DNA of 64,000 nt from Streptococcus oralis subsp. tigurinus (GTDB lineage Bacteria > Bacillota > Bacilli > Lactobacillales > Streptococcaceae), in NCBI RefSeq assembly GCF_002356415.1, contig NZ_AP018338.1:744001-808000 (forward strand). Direction: 5' to 3'. Both the position numbers and the translations under genes were made by a program. Shown in pieces: positions 1-7,994 of this stretch. Every line of letters starts with the position of its first letter. Position 1 is the first letter of the stretch. The notes under the pieces were generated by a model. The model was not told where the DNA came from, searched no databases, and saw only the letters and a program-made list of their open reading frames with translations.

Positions 1-263
1 AATTAGAAGAGGCTTTGGTACAGGGATTTCAAACACCTGAAGAATACCAAGCCTACAAGGAGTTAAAGGAATATTATGAGGAAGTGACAGGCGATTACAG
101 CTTTTCTATACGAGAACTTACTAGTCAATTGGAAATCGCTCTTCAGAATCATCGAGGTGTGGACTTTGAAGAACATGAGAAAGAGGAGTATTTGGACTTA
201 GTTCAAAAATTAGAAGAGTTTGATTCCTCTCTTGCCACCCATTATCGTCAATTGATTGACTAG
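1..263 (+). CDS. C-terminal part of a hypothetical element protein (5' truncated by window)
   Basis: The reading frame is open from the first base, so this is the C-terminal end of a longer protein. A TTG at position 15 could pass for a start but has no ribosome binding site. The visible part is highly charged and predicted helical, with runs such as KELKEYYEEV and EEHEKEEYLDL, and no membrane segment. It is followed at once by the small membrane protein gene at 277, with a ribosome binding site starting right after its stop, so the two are probably co-transcribed. The function is unknown. Confidence 0.6.
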   Translation, partial: LEEALVQGFQTPEEYQAYKELKEYYEEVTGDYSFSIRELTSQLEIALQNHRGVDFEEHEKEEYLDLVQKLEEFDSSLATHYRQLID

Positions 264-276
264 AAAGGAGAAAGTC

Positions 277-573
277 ATGAATGATTTACTCCTTATCCCA
301 GTAATTTTTTTAGCAGTAGGAGGAATTTTCATTCTTTTTTGGAGACTCTTTCTTATTGCCAGTGGACTTTTCCTGATTGGTTTTATCAGTTTTCTTATTT
401 TCGTGGAGGTCTATGGAATTTATCTGTTCTTTACTGAACCGACTTTATACTTTGATGATATCAGACAACATGGTTTAACTAGTTTTACGGCTGTGTACCT
501 TTTCATCAATCTGATGTTGGTTCTAGGATTCAGTTGGCGTTTCATAAACTCCAAAACTAAGAAAAGTATGTAA
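277..573 (+). CDS. Small integral membrane protein of the element
   Basis: The protein has about 98 residues. ATG at 277 is chosen because AAAGGAG lies at 264-270 with ideal spacing; an in-frame TTG at 256 has no such site. It has about three hydrophobic stretches: two in the first 50 residues (LLLIPVIFLAVGGIFILF and the following IASGLFLIGFISFLIFV) and one near the C-terminus (VYLFINLMLVLGF). The tail is basic. Small membrane proteins of this sort are common in the transfer regions of streptococcal ICEs, but I cannot name a function. A strong terminator follows directly. Confidence 0.6.
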   Translation: MNDLLLIPVIFLAVGGIFILFWRLFLIASGLFLIGFISFLIFVEVYGIYLFFTEPTLYFDDIRQHGLTSFTAVYLFINLMLVLGFSWRFINSKTKKSM

Positions 574-586
574 ACTTGTTAGATGG

Positions 587-784
587 TTAAAAAACTTTAT
601 CTGAATCTAAATTCGGATAAGGTTTTTTATTAGCCTTGATTCTTTCATATACTTCATAGCTAAATTGGAGCAGTAATTTATGAAAATCATTATCCTCACT
701 GTTATTACTTGTATTTATGGCTTGTTTATGTCGTTCAATATGAGAAAGAGCTCTTCTCAAATTTTCTTCTTTTGAATTTTTCAT
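587..784 (-). CDS. Small hypothetical protein, opposite strand to the element operon
   Basis: A 65-residue charged, soluble protein with no recognised domain. It runs against the flanking genes and its last codons overlap the terminator hairpin of the genes to its left. On the minus strand TATAAT lies about 8 bases upstream of the ATG and no ribosome binding site is visible, so if it is expressed the mRNA may be almost leaderless. It may also be a chance frame. Confidence 0.4.
   Translation of the reverse strand: MKNSKEENLRRALSHIERHKQAINTSNNSEDNDFHKLLLQFSYEVYERIKANKKPYPNLDSDKVF
591..629. terminator. Intrinsic terminator, probably bidirectional
   Basis: A 16-bp stem (591-606 pairing with 611-626) has a 4-base loop, only two G-U wobbles, and T-runs on both sides. 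It closes the transcript of the genes at 1-573 and overlaps the end of the minus-strand gene at 587-784. Confidence 0.8.
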
Positions 785-943
785 AGTTACATTATAAGCT
801 GAAGACAGATAGTTTTGATATTTTTCTCTGAACTGTACGATTTTGCTTCTTAAATGTAGGAATGACCTTTTATTATGGTGTGATAAAACTTACAAGTCCT
901 TTTTGTTATTCTTGACCTAGTTTTTATAGAAAGAAGGTCTAAG

Positions 944-1585
944 ATGTTAAATAAAGTCAAAACTAAAGCCTTAATTAGTGTTGGAGCAGTGGCTGCAACT
1001 AGCTTTATTCTCATGATGGGATATACTGCTGGTCAACACTCGACTGCTAAACAAAGTCGTAAAGAGATTGAATTGGCTGCAGCTAAACTTGTAGAGAATA
1101 AACAAGCAGAAGATAAAGCCAGCATTTTGTCATCGGATACTGTAAAAGAATTTTTGACGCAGTACTATACGAAAGAGAAGCTCGGAGAAAATAATACACG
1201 TATTCAACCTTATATGACTGAATCGGCTTATTCTCAAGAATTGTCAAGTCAAAATGATGCCATGAACCAAGTGTATAAGGATTATATTTTAGATTATCAT
1301 TTTGAAAAAGCTGATATCTTTGTCAATCAGACTACGAATCAAGCCATTGCCATGGTCTCATATAATGTAACCTATGTATCTGATTTAAAGAATGCCAACC
1401 AATCAAAGACCAATCAGACAGAAACCAGAACGGTTAAATTGTCCTATTCTAAACTACCTGGTAAGTTATTGGTCAATCAAGTACAGGTTTGGAAATCTGG
1501 GTTAGATGATTTAGATAATGCAACTCCTAAAACTTTAGAAGAATCATCATCAATACCATCACTGCCAAATACTACGACAAAATGA
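944..1585 (+). CDS. Membrane-anchored element protein with NTF2-like character
   Basis: A 213-residue protein with a basic N-terminus and one hydrophobic segment at about residues 9-28, then an extracytoplasmic region. Residues about 60-185 read like the NTF2-like/TcpC-type domains of conjugation proteins (YYTKEKLG ... AIAMVSYNVTYVSDL), but this is a resemblance only. The tail is rich in Ser, Pro and Thr. AGAAGG precedes the ATG at 944. The primase-like gene starts 9 bases after the stop, suggesting one operon. A cell-surface or mating-pore accessory role is possible. Confidence 0.6.
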   Translation: MLNKVKTKALISVGAVAATSFILMMGYTAGQHSTAKQSRKEIELAAAKLVENKQAEDKASILSSDTVKEFLTQYYTKEKLGENNTRIQPYMTESAYSQELSSQNDAMNQVYKDYILDYHFEKADIFVNQTTNQAIAMVSYNVTYVSDLKNANQSKTNQTETRTVKLSYSKLPGKLLVNQVQVWKSGLDDLDNATPKTLEESSSIPSLPNTTTK

Positions 1586-1594
1586 TGATATTGC

Positions 1595-2680
1595 ATGGGA
1601 ATAGAAGAATGTAAGCAAATTTCAATTCTTGATGTAGCCAATCGTTTAGGTATCTCCTTTAAACAAGTTTCGAGCAGTGTCTATGAACATCCTGAACACG
1701 ATTCATTTCGGATTTTTTCAACTACCAATACTTTTAAATGGTTTTCAAGAGATATTCAAGGTGATGTCATTGATTTTGTTCGACTTGTTAAGGGAATTTC
1801 CTTTAAAGAAGCTCTAGCCTTTCTTTCTGAAGAACCTTTTCAAAAAGAAGCTATTCAAGAAAAAAGAGAGAGACCATTTTATTATCCTTTAAAGAGAGTA
1901 GAAGATTCTAACTGCAGTTTGACTAGATATTACTTAACAGAATGTAGAGGAATCTCAGAAGAAATCATACAAAAGATGATTCAACAAGGTTTGATAGCAC
2001 AAGCTAGTTGGAAAACAAATGAAACAGTTGAACCTGTTAACGTTTTTAAAAGCTTTGATCATCGCCACAAGCTGCAGGCAGCAAGCTTACAAGGAATTTA
2101 TAAGAATCACTCTCTTCCTAGAGAAAGGTTAAAAACGATTCTAAAAGGAAGCCATGGACATGTTGGAATATCCTTTGACATTGGTAAACCAAATAGACTG
2201 GTCTTTTGTGAATCGTTCATCGACTTGATGAGCTATTACGAACTTCATCAACAAAGTCTAACTAATGTTCGTTTGGTATCTATGGAAGGATTAAAAAGGT
2301 CTGTTGTTGCTTATCAAACTTTACGACTAATAGCTGAAGAAAATCAGAAGTTGGAATTTTTAGATACAGTAACACCTTCAAAGTTATTGCATTTGATCAA
2401 TACAATTCGTGATACCACCACCTATTTCGATAATCATCCTGATTTATTGACACTTGCGGTAGATTGTGATGATGCAGGAAAAGATTTTTCTGATAAGTTA
2501 TCTCAATCAGGATTTCCTGTTTTACTGGATTTACCTAATAATGAATCTGGGAAAGAAAAAATAGACTGGAACGATATTCTTAGAGAAAAGAAATCAGATT
2601 TTCAATTTAAGCTTGAAACTGTAAAAGAGACATTTGGAAATCCACCAGTAAGACAAAACTCTCAATGTTTAGAATTGTGA
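1595..2680 (+). CDS. DUF3991/Toprim domain primase-like protein
   Basis: 361 residues. The N-terminal ~85 residues resemble a primase zinc-finger fold (IFSTTNTFKWFSRDIQGDVIDFV) without the CHC2 cysteines, as is usual in DUF3991 proteins. The C-terminal half is a Toprim fold with a conserved glutamate region (VFCESFIDLMSYY, ~residues 206-218) and an acidic metal-binding motif (AVDCDDAGKDF, ~residues 288-298). Relatives are standard in Gram-positive ICEs and are thought to prime synthesis on transferred single-stranded DNA. The ATG at 1595 has only a weak ribosome binding site, so the exact start is less certain than the gene. Confidence 0.85.
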   Translation: MGIEECKQISILDVANRLGISFKQVSSSVYEHPEHDSFRIFSTTNTFKWFSRDIQGDVIDFVRLVKGISFKEALAFLSEEPFQKEAIQEKRERPFYYPLKRVEDSNCSLTRYYLTECRGISEEIIQKMIQQGLIAQASWKTNETVEPVNVFKSFDHRHKLQAASLQGIYKNHSLPRERLKTILKGSHGHVGISFDIGKPNRLVFCESFIDLMSYYELHQQSLTNVRLVSMEGLKRSVVAYQTLRLIAEENQKLEFLDTVTPSKLLHLINTIRDTTTYFDNHPDLLTLAVDCDDAGKDFSDKLSQSGFPVLLDLPNNESGKEKIDWNDILREKKSDFQFKLETVKETFGNPPVRQNSQCLEL

Positions 2681-2730
2681 TAACAAAATCAAGATGTTTT
2701 AGCTAATATTAGAATGAAGGAGGATCGTAT

Positions 2731-2964
2731 ATGACCATAATCGAGCGCTTAGAAGAAAAGGTCACTAGGCAAGAAAGCAAGGTAGCAAGAGAGACAGAAA
2801 AACTCGCTGCTTACAAAGAGCAACTGGAGACAGCGATGTTTGCGACGTTCAAAAGGCGTCAAAGCATCAGTCACATGAGTTTTGAAGAAGCTCTTGACCA
2901 TGCCTTTGGTAAAGAAAGACAATTCGATGATTCTGAATTTAGAAAGGATGAAATGAGTGAATGA
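2731..2964 (+). CDS. Small coiled-coil element protein
   Basis: 77 residues, highly charged. A helical heptad-like region spans about residues 4-35 (IIERLEEKVTRQESKVARET). GGAGG lies just upstream of the ATG. Its stop overlaps the start of the next gene by four bases (ATGA), indicating translational coupling. It belongs to the set of short proteins that follow the Toprim protein in Tn5252-like elements. Function unknown. Confidence 0.65.
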   Translation: MTIIERLEEKVTRQESKVARETEKLAAYKEQLETAMFATFKRRQSISHMSFEEALDHAFGKERQFDDSEFRKDEMSE

Positions 2965-3344
2965 CAAAAGATTGGAATTTTAATCAACCATTAGAAAGTA
3001 AATCAGAAAATCAAGGGGATTCAGATAAAATTGCGGCCTTATTTGGAAATCATCAAGGAGGTAATGATGTAAATTATGAAGCAGCTTTTCAAAAGCGAAA
3101 ACAAGCGCCTGTGACGGAATCAAATTCTAGTTCTAAACCTAAAGTTACAGAGGTTAGAACAGGAAAAGAGACAGATATCACTACAAGTTATCAGCAACAT
3201 CTTAAAAGACTTATTGCGGATAACAATAGCGATATTCAAAGCAGTCAAAAGAAAATTGAAGAGCTACATACATTTATTGACACAAAGAATAAAGACAATA
3301 AGAAATTACAGTCCATTTATGATGCGATTTCGGAATTACACTAA
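2961..3344 (+). CDS. Hypothetical element protein
   Basis: 127 residues, hydrophilic. The first ~75 residues are low in order-promoting residues, and the C-terminal ~50 form a probable coiled coil (IQSSQKKIEELHTFIDTKNK). It starts inside the stop of the preceding gene and ends at a clear terminator, so it is the last gene of the cistron that begins near 944. No catalytic motif is visible. Confidence 0.65.
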   Translation: MTKDWNFNQPLESKSENQGDSDKIAALFGNHQGGNDVNYEAAFQKRKQAPVTESNSSSKPKVTEVRTGKETDITTSYQQHLKRLIADNNSDIQSSQKKIEELHTFIDTKNKDNKKLQSIYDAISELH

Positions 3345-3369
3345 GCAGTCCTGATAGGCTGCTTTTTTT
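3344..3369 (+). terminator. Intrinsic terminator
   Basis: The stem AGCAG(T)CCT with AGGCTGCT is followed by seven T. It ends the 944-3344 transcript. Confidence 0.8.
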
Positions 3370-3381
3370 GAGAGGTTATAG

Positions 3382-3654
3382 ATGTTTACAACATTTTTTA
3401 AGAAAAATCACGACAATAGTGATGTATTTAAAAAGCTGATTCATAGACTATCTGATATGTCTGTCCAAGATCTTGAAAAAATAGACCGACTGTTAGATAT
3501 CATTTTCACTCCAGATCAAGAATCAGAACAAGTAAAAACAGAATCAATTTATAGGGAAGAAACTTTGGACGACACATTAAAGGAAGCTAAAAATCAACTT
3601 CATAAGGAACAATTGGAGAAGAATTTAGAGAGATTTAGGAAAAACAGCCAATAA
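3382..3654 (+). CDS. Small hypothetical protein upstream of pezAT
   Basis: 90 residues, acidic and helical (SVQDLEKIDRLLDIIF; later KNQLHKEQLEKNLERF), with no membrane segment and no recognised domain. GAGAGG precedes the ATG. It has a terminator on either side, so it is probably expressed on its own. Function unknown. Confidence 0.55.
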   Translation: MFTTFFKKNHDNSDVFKKLIHRLSDMSVQDLEKIDRLLDIIFTPDQESEQVKTESIYREETLDDTLKEAKNQLHKEQLEKNLERFRKNSQ

Positions 3655-3683
3655 TGCACCAAAAATGGTGCATTTGCTTTTTC
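3655..3683 (+). terminator. Intrinsic terminator
   Basis: The perfect stem TGCACCA/TGGTGCA with a 4-base loop is followed by a T-rich tail. It separates the 3382 gene from pezAT. Confidence 0.8.
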
Positions 3684-3687
3684 TAAA

Positions 3688-3696
3688 TGTTATAAT
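3688..3696 (+). promoter_or_regulatory. pezAT promoter (extended -10)
   Basis: TGT-TATAAT is an extended -10 element 28 bases before the pezA start. No good -35 is present. PezA family members autorepress at a palindrome overlapping this promoter; I did not find a convincing long palindrome here. Confidence 0.6.
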
Positions 3697-3724
3697 GGTG
3701 GTATAAAAATAAAAGGAGTTTGCC

Positions 3725-4201
3725 ATGATTGGAAAGAACATAAAATCCTTACGTAAAACACATGACTTAACACAAGACGACTTTGCCCGAATTGTAGGAA
3801 TTTCTCGAAATAGCTTGAGCCGGTATGAAAATGGAACGAGTTCAGTCTCTACGGAATTAATTGACATCATTTGTCAGAAGTTTAATGTATCTTATGTCGA
3901 TATTGTAGGAGAAGATAAAATGCTCAATCCTGTTGAAGATTATGAATTGACTTTAAAAATTGAAATTGTGAAAGAAAGAGGTGCTAATCTATTATCTCGA
4001 CTCTATCGCTATCAAGATAGTCAGGGAATTAGCATTGATGATGAATCTAATCCTTGGATTTTAATGAGTGATGATCTATCTGACTTGATTCATACGAGTA
4101 TCTATTTAGTAGAAACTTTTGATGAAATAGAGAGATATAGCGGTTATTTGGATGGAATTGAACGTATGTTAGAGATATCTGAAAAACGGATGGTAGCCTA
4201 A
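3725..4201 (+). CDS. pezA: PezA antitoxin / autorepressor
   Basis: 158 residues, the usual length for PezA, and nearly identical to the pneumococcal protein as I remember it. An N-terminal XRE helix-turn-helix (residues ~6-60, DDFARIVGISRNSLSRYENG) binds the pezAT operator. The helical C-terminal part wraps and inactivates PezT and also strengthens repression. AAAGGAG lies 8 bases upstream of the ATG. The pezT start follows directly at the end of pezA, the standard coupled arrangement. It stabilises the element in the host. Confidence 0.95.
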   Translation: MIGKNIKSLRKTHDLTQDDFARIVGISRNSLSRYENGTSSVSTELIDIICQKFNVSYVDIVGEDKMLNPVEDYELTLKIEIVKERGANLLSRLYRYQDSQGISIDDESNPWILMSDDLSDLIHTSIYLVETFDEIERYSGYLDGIERMLEISEKRMVA

Positions 4202-4971
4202 TGGAAATCCAAGATTATACCGATAGTGAATTCAAACATGCTTTAGAGCGGAACATTCGCTCACTGACAAGAGGAAAAAAGTCCAGTAAGCAACCTATAG
4301 CGATTTTGCTTGGAGGGCAAAGTGGTGCCGGTAAGACTACAATTCATCGTATTAAACAGAAAGAATTTCAAGGAAATATTGTTATCATAGATGGTGATAG
4401 TTTTCGTTCTCAGCATCCACACTATTTAGAACTGCAGCAAGAATATGGCAAAGATAGCGTTGAATACACCAAAGATTTCGCAGGGAAAATGGTAGAGTCT
4501 TTAGTAACAAAATTGAGTAGTTTGGGATACAATCTTTTGATAGAAGGAACTTTACGAACAGTTGATGTTCCAAATAAAACAGCAAAACTCTTGAAAAATA
4601 AGGGGTATGAGGTACAATTAGCCTTAATTGCAACAAAGCCTAAGCTGTCCTATCTGAGCACCCTTATCCGATACGAAGAACTATACGCTATCAATCCAAA
4701 TCAAGCACGCGCAACTCCAAAAGAACATCATGATTTCATTGTAAATCATCTAGTTAATAATACACGACAATTGGAAGAACTAGCTATCTTTGAAAGAATT
4801 CAAATTTACCAACGAGATAGAAGTTGTGTATATGATTCGAGAGAAAATACAACTTCAGCAGCAACAGTTCTTCAGGATTTACTGTTTGGGGAGTGGAGTC
4901 AGGTCGAGAAAGAGATGCTTAAATCTGGAGAAGAAAGATTGAAAGATTTAACTAATCGAAATGGTTGTTAG
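4201..4971 (+). CDS. pezT: PezT zeta toxin (UDP-N-acetylglucosamine kinase)
   Basis: 256 residues against about 253 in pneumococcus. The P-loop GQSGAGKTT (residues 39-47, Lys45) and catalytic Asp66 in the IIDGDSFR motif are intact, so the toxin should be active. Zeta toxins phosphorylate UDP-N-acetylglucosamine (or UDP-MurNAc precursors) and block peptidoglycan synthesis when the labile antitoxin is lost. The C-terminus differs slightly from the pneumococcal form in my memory and is a few residues longer. A terminator follows. Confidence 0.95.
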   Translation: MEIQDYTDSEFKHALERNIRSLTRGKKSSKQPIAILLGGQSGAGKTTIHRIKQKEFQGNIVIIDGDSFRSQHPHYLELQQEYGKDSVEYTKDFAGKMVESLVTKLSSLGYNLLIEGTLRTVDVPNKTAKLLKNKGYEVQLALIATKPKLSYLSTLIRYEELYAINPNQARATPKEHHDFIVNHLVNNTRQLEELAIFERIQIYQRDRSCVYDSRENTTSAATVLQDLLFGEWSQVEKEMLKSGEERLKDLTNRNGC

Positions 4972-4998
4972 ATCATGAGTTTTAAAATATAGTCTATT

Positions 4999-5031
4999 GG
5001 ATCGTCAATTAAAAAATAACGATCCTTTTTT
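4999..5031 (+). terminator. pezAT terminator
   Basis: The stem GGATCGT/ACGATCC is followed by a run of six T. The 5032-5150 stretch after it is AT-rich with no gene or clear signal. Confidence 0.85.
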
Positions 5032-5150
5032 ATACTCTCTATTTTCTTCTTCTTCATATTTTTTCAAAAGTTTTAGCATTCTTCAGTCATGATTTCCTAA
5101 CACTATAAGTACAAATTTAGCACAGTTTATGATTATTTTAAATCTTTGGG

Positions 5151-5210
5151 GTTTATTAAACTCTTGATTTTTTCAAGAAGCTATGGTATTCTTTTGTTAG
5201 TTAATAAACT
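5151..5210 (+). promoter_or_regulatory. Promoter with two flanking operator-like dyads
   Basis: TTGATT (5164-5169), a 17-bp spacer and TATTCT (5187-5192) with an upstream TGG form a good promoter. The near-palindrome GTTTATTAAAC (5151-5161) touches its upstream edge. A related sequence, GTTAATAAAC, lies just downstream (5200-5209). Two similar dyads around one promoter suggest autorepression by the LexA/CI-like product of the next gene. Confidence 0.6.
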
Positions 5211-5225
5211 TACAAAGGAGAAAAG

Positions 5226-5909
5226 ATGTTTTCACCTACTAAATTAAAAGAAAAAAGAGAGAGTCAGGGCTTATCTCAATCTCAACTTGCATCCAGTTTG
5301 GGAATTAGTAGAGCTTCGTACTTTAATTGGGAATCAGGTAAAACAAAACCGAATCAAAATAATCTAAGCAAATTGAGTGAGATTTTTAATGTAGACCCTC
5401 GATATTTTGAATCAGAGTATGAAATAGTAGAAACCTATCTCAAGCTAACTAAAAAGAATCAAAAAGCAACACTTCATTATGCTACAGAATTGTTGAACAA
5501 ACAGAATGCGAAGGTTGTAGAAATTCCTGAGCGTTTTGCTTATAAAGTTTACGAAAAATTATCAGCTGGTACAGGAACAGCTTATTTTGATGATGGTAAT
5601 TACGATACAGTTTATTTTAATCATCAATTTGATTATGACTTTGCATCATGGGTGTTTGGAAATTCAATGGAACCGACATATGAAAATGGTTCTGTAGCCC
5701 TTATTAAGCAAACGGGATTTGATTATGACGGGGCTATCTATGCCATAGATTGGGATGGTCAAACCTATATTAAGAAAGTGTATCGTGAAGAAAATGGGCT
5801 TCGTTTAGTTTCACTCAATCGGAACTATTCAGATAAGTTTGCGCCTTATGATGAGAATCCTCGCATTATAGGGAAAATAGTTGGGAACTTTATGCCTTTA
5901 GAGGACTAA
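5226..5909 (+). CDS. LexA/CI-like repressor (XRE HTH + S24 peptidase)
   Basis: 227 residues. An XRE helix-turn-helix spans residues ~6-60 and an S24 autoprotease domain residues ~100-225. The predicted self-cleavage site is Ala114-Gly115, the nucleophile Ser147 (FGNSMEP) and the general base Lys183 or Lys184 (TYIKKVY), so RecA-stimulated cleavage looks possible. It is followed after two bases by the Y-family polymerase gene, forming an SOS-type cassette in which the repressor controls itself and the mutagenic polymerase. It may also control element transfer, as ImmR-type repressors do; that is inference. Confidence 0.88.
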   Translation: MFSPTKLKEKRESQGLSQSQLASSLGISRASYFNWESGKTKPNQNNLSKLSEIFNVDPRYFESEYEIVETYLKLTKKNQKATLHYATELLNKQNAKVVEIPERFAYKVYEKLSAGTGTAYFDDGNYDTVYFNHQFDYDFASWVFGNSMEPTYENGSVALIKQTGFDYDGAIYAIDWDGQTYIKKVYREENGLRLVSLNRNYSDKFAPYDENPRIIGKIVGNFMPLED

Positions 5910-5911
5910 GC

Positions 5912-7327
5912 ATGAGTTGGTTTGATTATAGTCTAGAACCTCAAAGTGACATTGCCTTTATTGATATGAAATCTTTTTACGCAAGTGTAGAATGTGTAGA
6001 TAGAGGATTACACCCACTTAAGACTTCGCTTTGTGTTATGAGTCGTGCAGATAATTCTGCTGGTTTAATTCTTGCTTCCTCTCCTATGTTTAAAAAGGTC
6101 TTTGGAAAGTCGAACGTTGGACGTTCCTATGATTTACCATTTGATGTAAAGACTCGCAAATTCTCTTATTATAATGCTAAGAAGCAAGGTTTACCGACAA
6201 CGATAGACTATGTCCGCTATATAGAGGAATGGGCAAAATCAACCGTGATTGTCCCTCCGAGAATGGATACTTATATAGCAGTCAATATGGAGATTCAAAA
6301 AATCTTTCATGATTTTGCGGCACCAGATGATATTTATCCCTACTCAATTGATGAAGGATTTATTGATTTAACAAGTTCATTAAATTATTTTGTACCAGAT
6401 AAAAGTATTAGTAGGAAAGATAAATTAGATATTATTTCGGCTGCTATTCAAAAAAAGATTTGGAGAAAAACTGGAATCTATTCAACTGTAGGCATGTCTA
6501 ATTCCAATCCCTTATTAGCTAAGTTAGCACTAGATAATGAAGCGAAAAAGACTCCGACAATGAGAGCCAATTGGTCCTATGAGGATGTCGAAAAGAAAGT
6601 ATGGGCTATTCCTAAAATGACAGATTTCTGGGGAATTGGAAATCGGATGGAGAAGAGATTACATGGTTTAGGTATCTTTTCGATTAAAGAATTGGCACAG
6701 GCTAATCCTGACTTGATAAAAAAAGAGCTTGGCATTATGGGTCTAGAGTTATGGTTCCACGCCAATGGGATTGATGAAAGTAATGTTCATAAACCTTATA
6801 AGCCAAAGTCAAAAGGGATAGGGAACTCTCAAGTTTTACCAAGAGATTATATTAAACCAAGAGATATTGAAATTATCCTTCGTGAGATGGCAGAACAAGT
6901 TGCAGTTAGATTGAGAAGAGCTGGTAAAAAAGCAACAGTAGTTTCTATACACTTGGGTTATTCTAAGGCGGAACAGAAACGATCTATTCATACTCAAATC
7001 AAGATTGAACCAACCAATCAAACAGCACTACTGACAAACTACGTTTTAAAGTTATTTCACACTAAATATACTTCAGGAGCTATCAGGAATGTGGCAGTGA
7101 ATTATTCTGGTTTAGTGGATGAATCCTTTGGATTGATTTCATTATTTGATGATATTGAAAAAATAGAAAAAGAAGAAAGGCTCCAGTCCGCAATCGATGC
7201 TATTCGAACAGAATTTGGTTTTACTTCACTATTGAAAGGAAATGTCCTAGATCAAGCTTCTAGAACAATTGCAAGAAGTAAACTTATTGGTGGTCATTCA
7301 GCTGGAGGATTAGATGGACTAAAATGA
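5912..7327 (+). CDS. Y-family translesion DNA polymerase (UvrX/UmuC-like)
   Basis: 471 residues, the length of UvrX/UmuC-like proteins of streptococcal elements. Catalytic acidic residues are visible at Asp18 (FIDMKSFYASVE) and Asp147/Glu148 (YSIDEGFIDLT). The helix-hairpin-helix region follows (FWGIGNRMEKRLHGLGI), then the little-finger domain. It bypasses DNA lesions with low fidelity. It overlaps the next gene by four bases and is coupled to the LexA-like gene upstream, so damage induction is likely. Confidence 0.92.
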   Translation: MSWFDYSLEPQSDIAFIDMKSFYASVECVDRGLHPLKTSLCVMSRADNSAGLILASSPMFKKVFGKSNVGRSYDLPFDVKTRKFSYYNAKKQGLPTTIDYVRYIEEWAKSTVIVPPRMDTYIAVNMEIQKIFHDFAAPDDIYPYSIDEGFIDLTSSLNYFVPDKSISRKDKLDIISAAIQKKIWRKTGIYSTVGMSNSNPLLAKLALDNEAKKTPTMRANWSYEDVEKKVWAIPKMTDFWGIGNRMEKRLHGLGIFSIKELAQANPDLIKKELGIMGLELWFHANGIDESNVHKPYKPKSKGIGNSQVLPRDYIKPRDIEIILREMAEQVAVRLRRAGKKATVVSIHLGYSKAEQKRSIHTQIKIEPTNQTALLTNYVLKLFHTKYTSGAIRNVAVNYSGLVDESFGLISLFDDIEKIEKEERLQSAIDAIRTEFGFTSLLKGNVLDQASRTIARSKLIGGHSAGGLDGLK

Positions 7328-7689
7328 TGAATCGTTCTTATTTGCCTTTTTTGTCTGCAAGAGAGTATCAAGATCGTGGGATGGCTAAGTGGATGGGCTT
7401 CTTTTTGTCAGAACATTCAAGTTCTCTTTGGGAAGAAAAAAATAAAGAAGATATCTCCATTTCCCTATCAATGGAAGAGAAAGTTCTATTTGTTCGGCAA
7501 CTGTATACAAATGTCTTCCCAGCAACTTTTGTTTTTAAGTTATCCAATAGAAGAAAAGTAGTATCGGGTATTGTTAAAGAGATTGGAAAAGAGTTTATAT
7601 CTATTAAATCAGATACTGGTTTTCTTCGATTAAGATGGGAAGATATACTCGATATCCAAATAGAAGGGGTGGATTTATATGAATCGTAA
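7324..7689 (+). CDS. YolD-like protein
   Basis: 121 residues. The N-terminal pattern (LPFLSAREYQDRGMAKWMGFFLSEH) matches YolD-like proteins, which accompany Y-family polymerases in Firmicutes and their elements. The C-terminal half (residues ~60-118) is beta-rich (VSGIVKEIGKEFISIKS), consistent with the small barrel of that family. It overlaps both neighbours, so all three genes are translated together. A role as polymerase accessory factor is inferred from context. Confidence 0.75.
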   Translation: MMNRSYLPFLSAREYQDRGMAKWMGFFLSEHSSSLWEEKNKEDISISLSMEEKVLFVRQLYTNVFPATFVFKLSNRRKVVSGIVKEIGKEFISIKSDTGFLRLRWEDILDIQIEGVDLYES

Positions 7690-7969
7690 AGAATTATATG
7701 ATGATAAATTGCAGCTGGATTATTTTTCTGATTCTTATTTACGATTTGAGTCAGATTTTTACAAGTATTCTGCTTTAGATATACCATTAACATTTATCAC
7801 TGATGACATTTTACGCACAATGGCTATGTCTCAAAAACATTATTTTAAACTTAACAAAAGCAAATCTTTAGACGGTCGTGACCATTATTTTGTTTTTTCT
7901 ATCAAGATGAACAAAGACAGTAGTGGCATTAGACAGTATGAATATCAGAGACATTGTTTTAGTTTGTAA
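7679..7969 (+). CDS. Small hypothetical protein of the SOS cassette
   Basis: 96 residues, rich in Tyr, Phe and Asp, soluble. Short proteins like this (I believe DUF5960) recur behind the YolD-like gene in streptococcal ICEs. It overlaps the preceding gene by 11 bases and ends at a terminator, closing the cassette. No motif indicates a function. Confidence 0.65.
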   Translation: MNRKELYDDKLQLDYFSDSYLRFESDFYKYSALDIPLTFITDDILRTMAMSQKHYFKLNKSKSLDGRDHYFVFSIKMNKDSSGIRQYEYQRHCFSL

Positions 7970-7991
7970 GAGTCCGACAGGGCTCTTTTTT
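7968..7991 (+). terminator. Terminator of the SOS cassette
   Basis: The stem AGAGTCC/GGGCTCT with a 4-base loop is followed by six T. Confidence 0.8.
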
Positions 7992-7994
7992 CTG

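Noticed and set aside
7368..7793. Minus-strand open frame of 141 codons over the YolD-like gene
   Set aside because: It is antisense to a coupled gene of recognised family and has no start signals.
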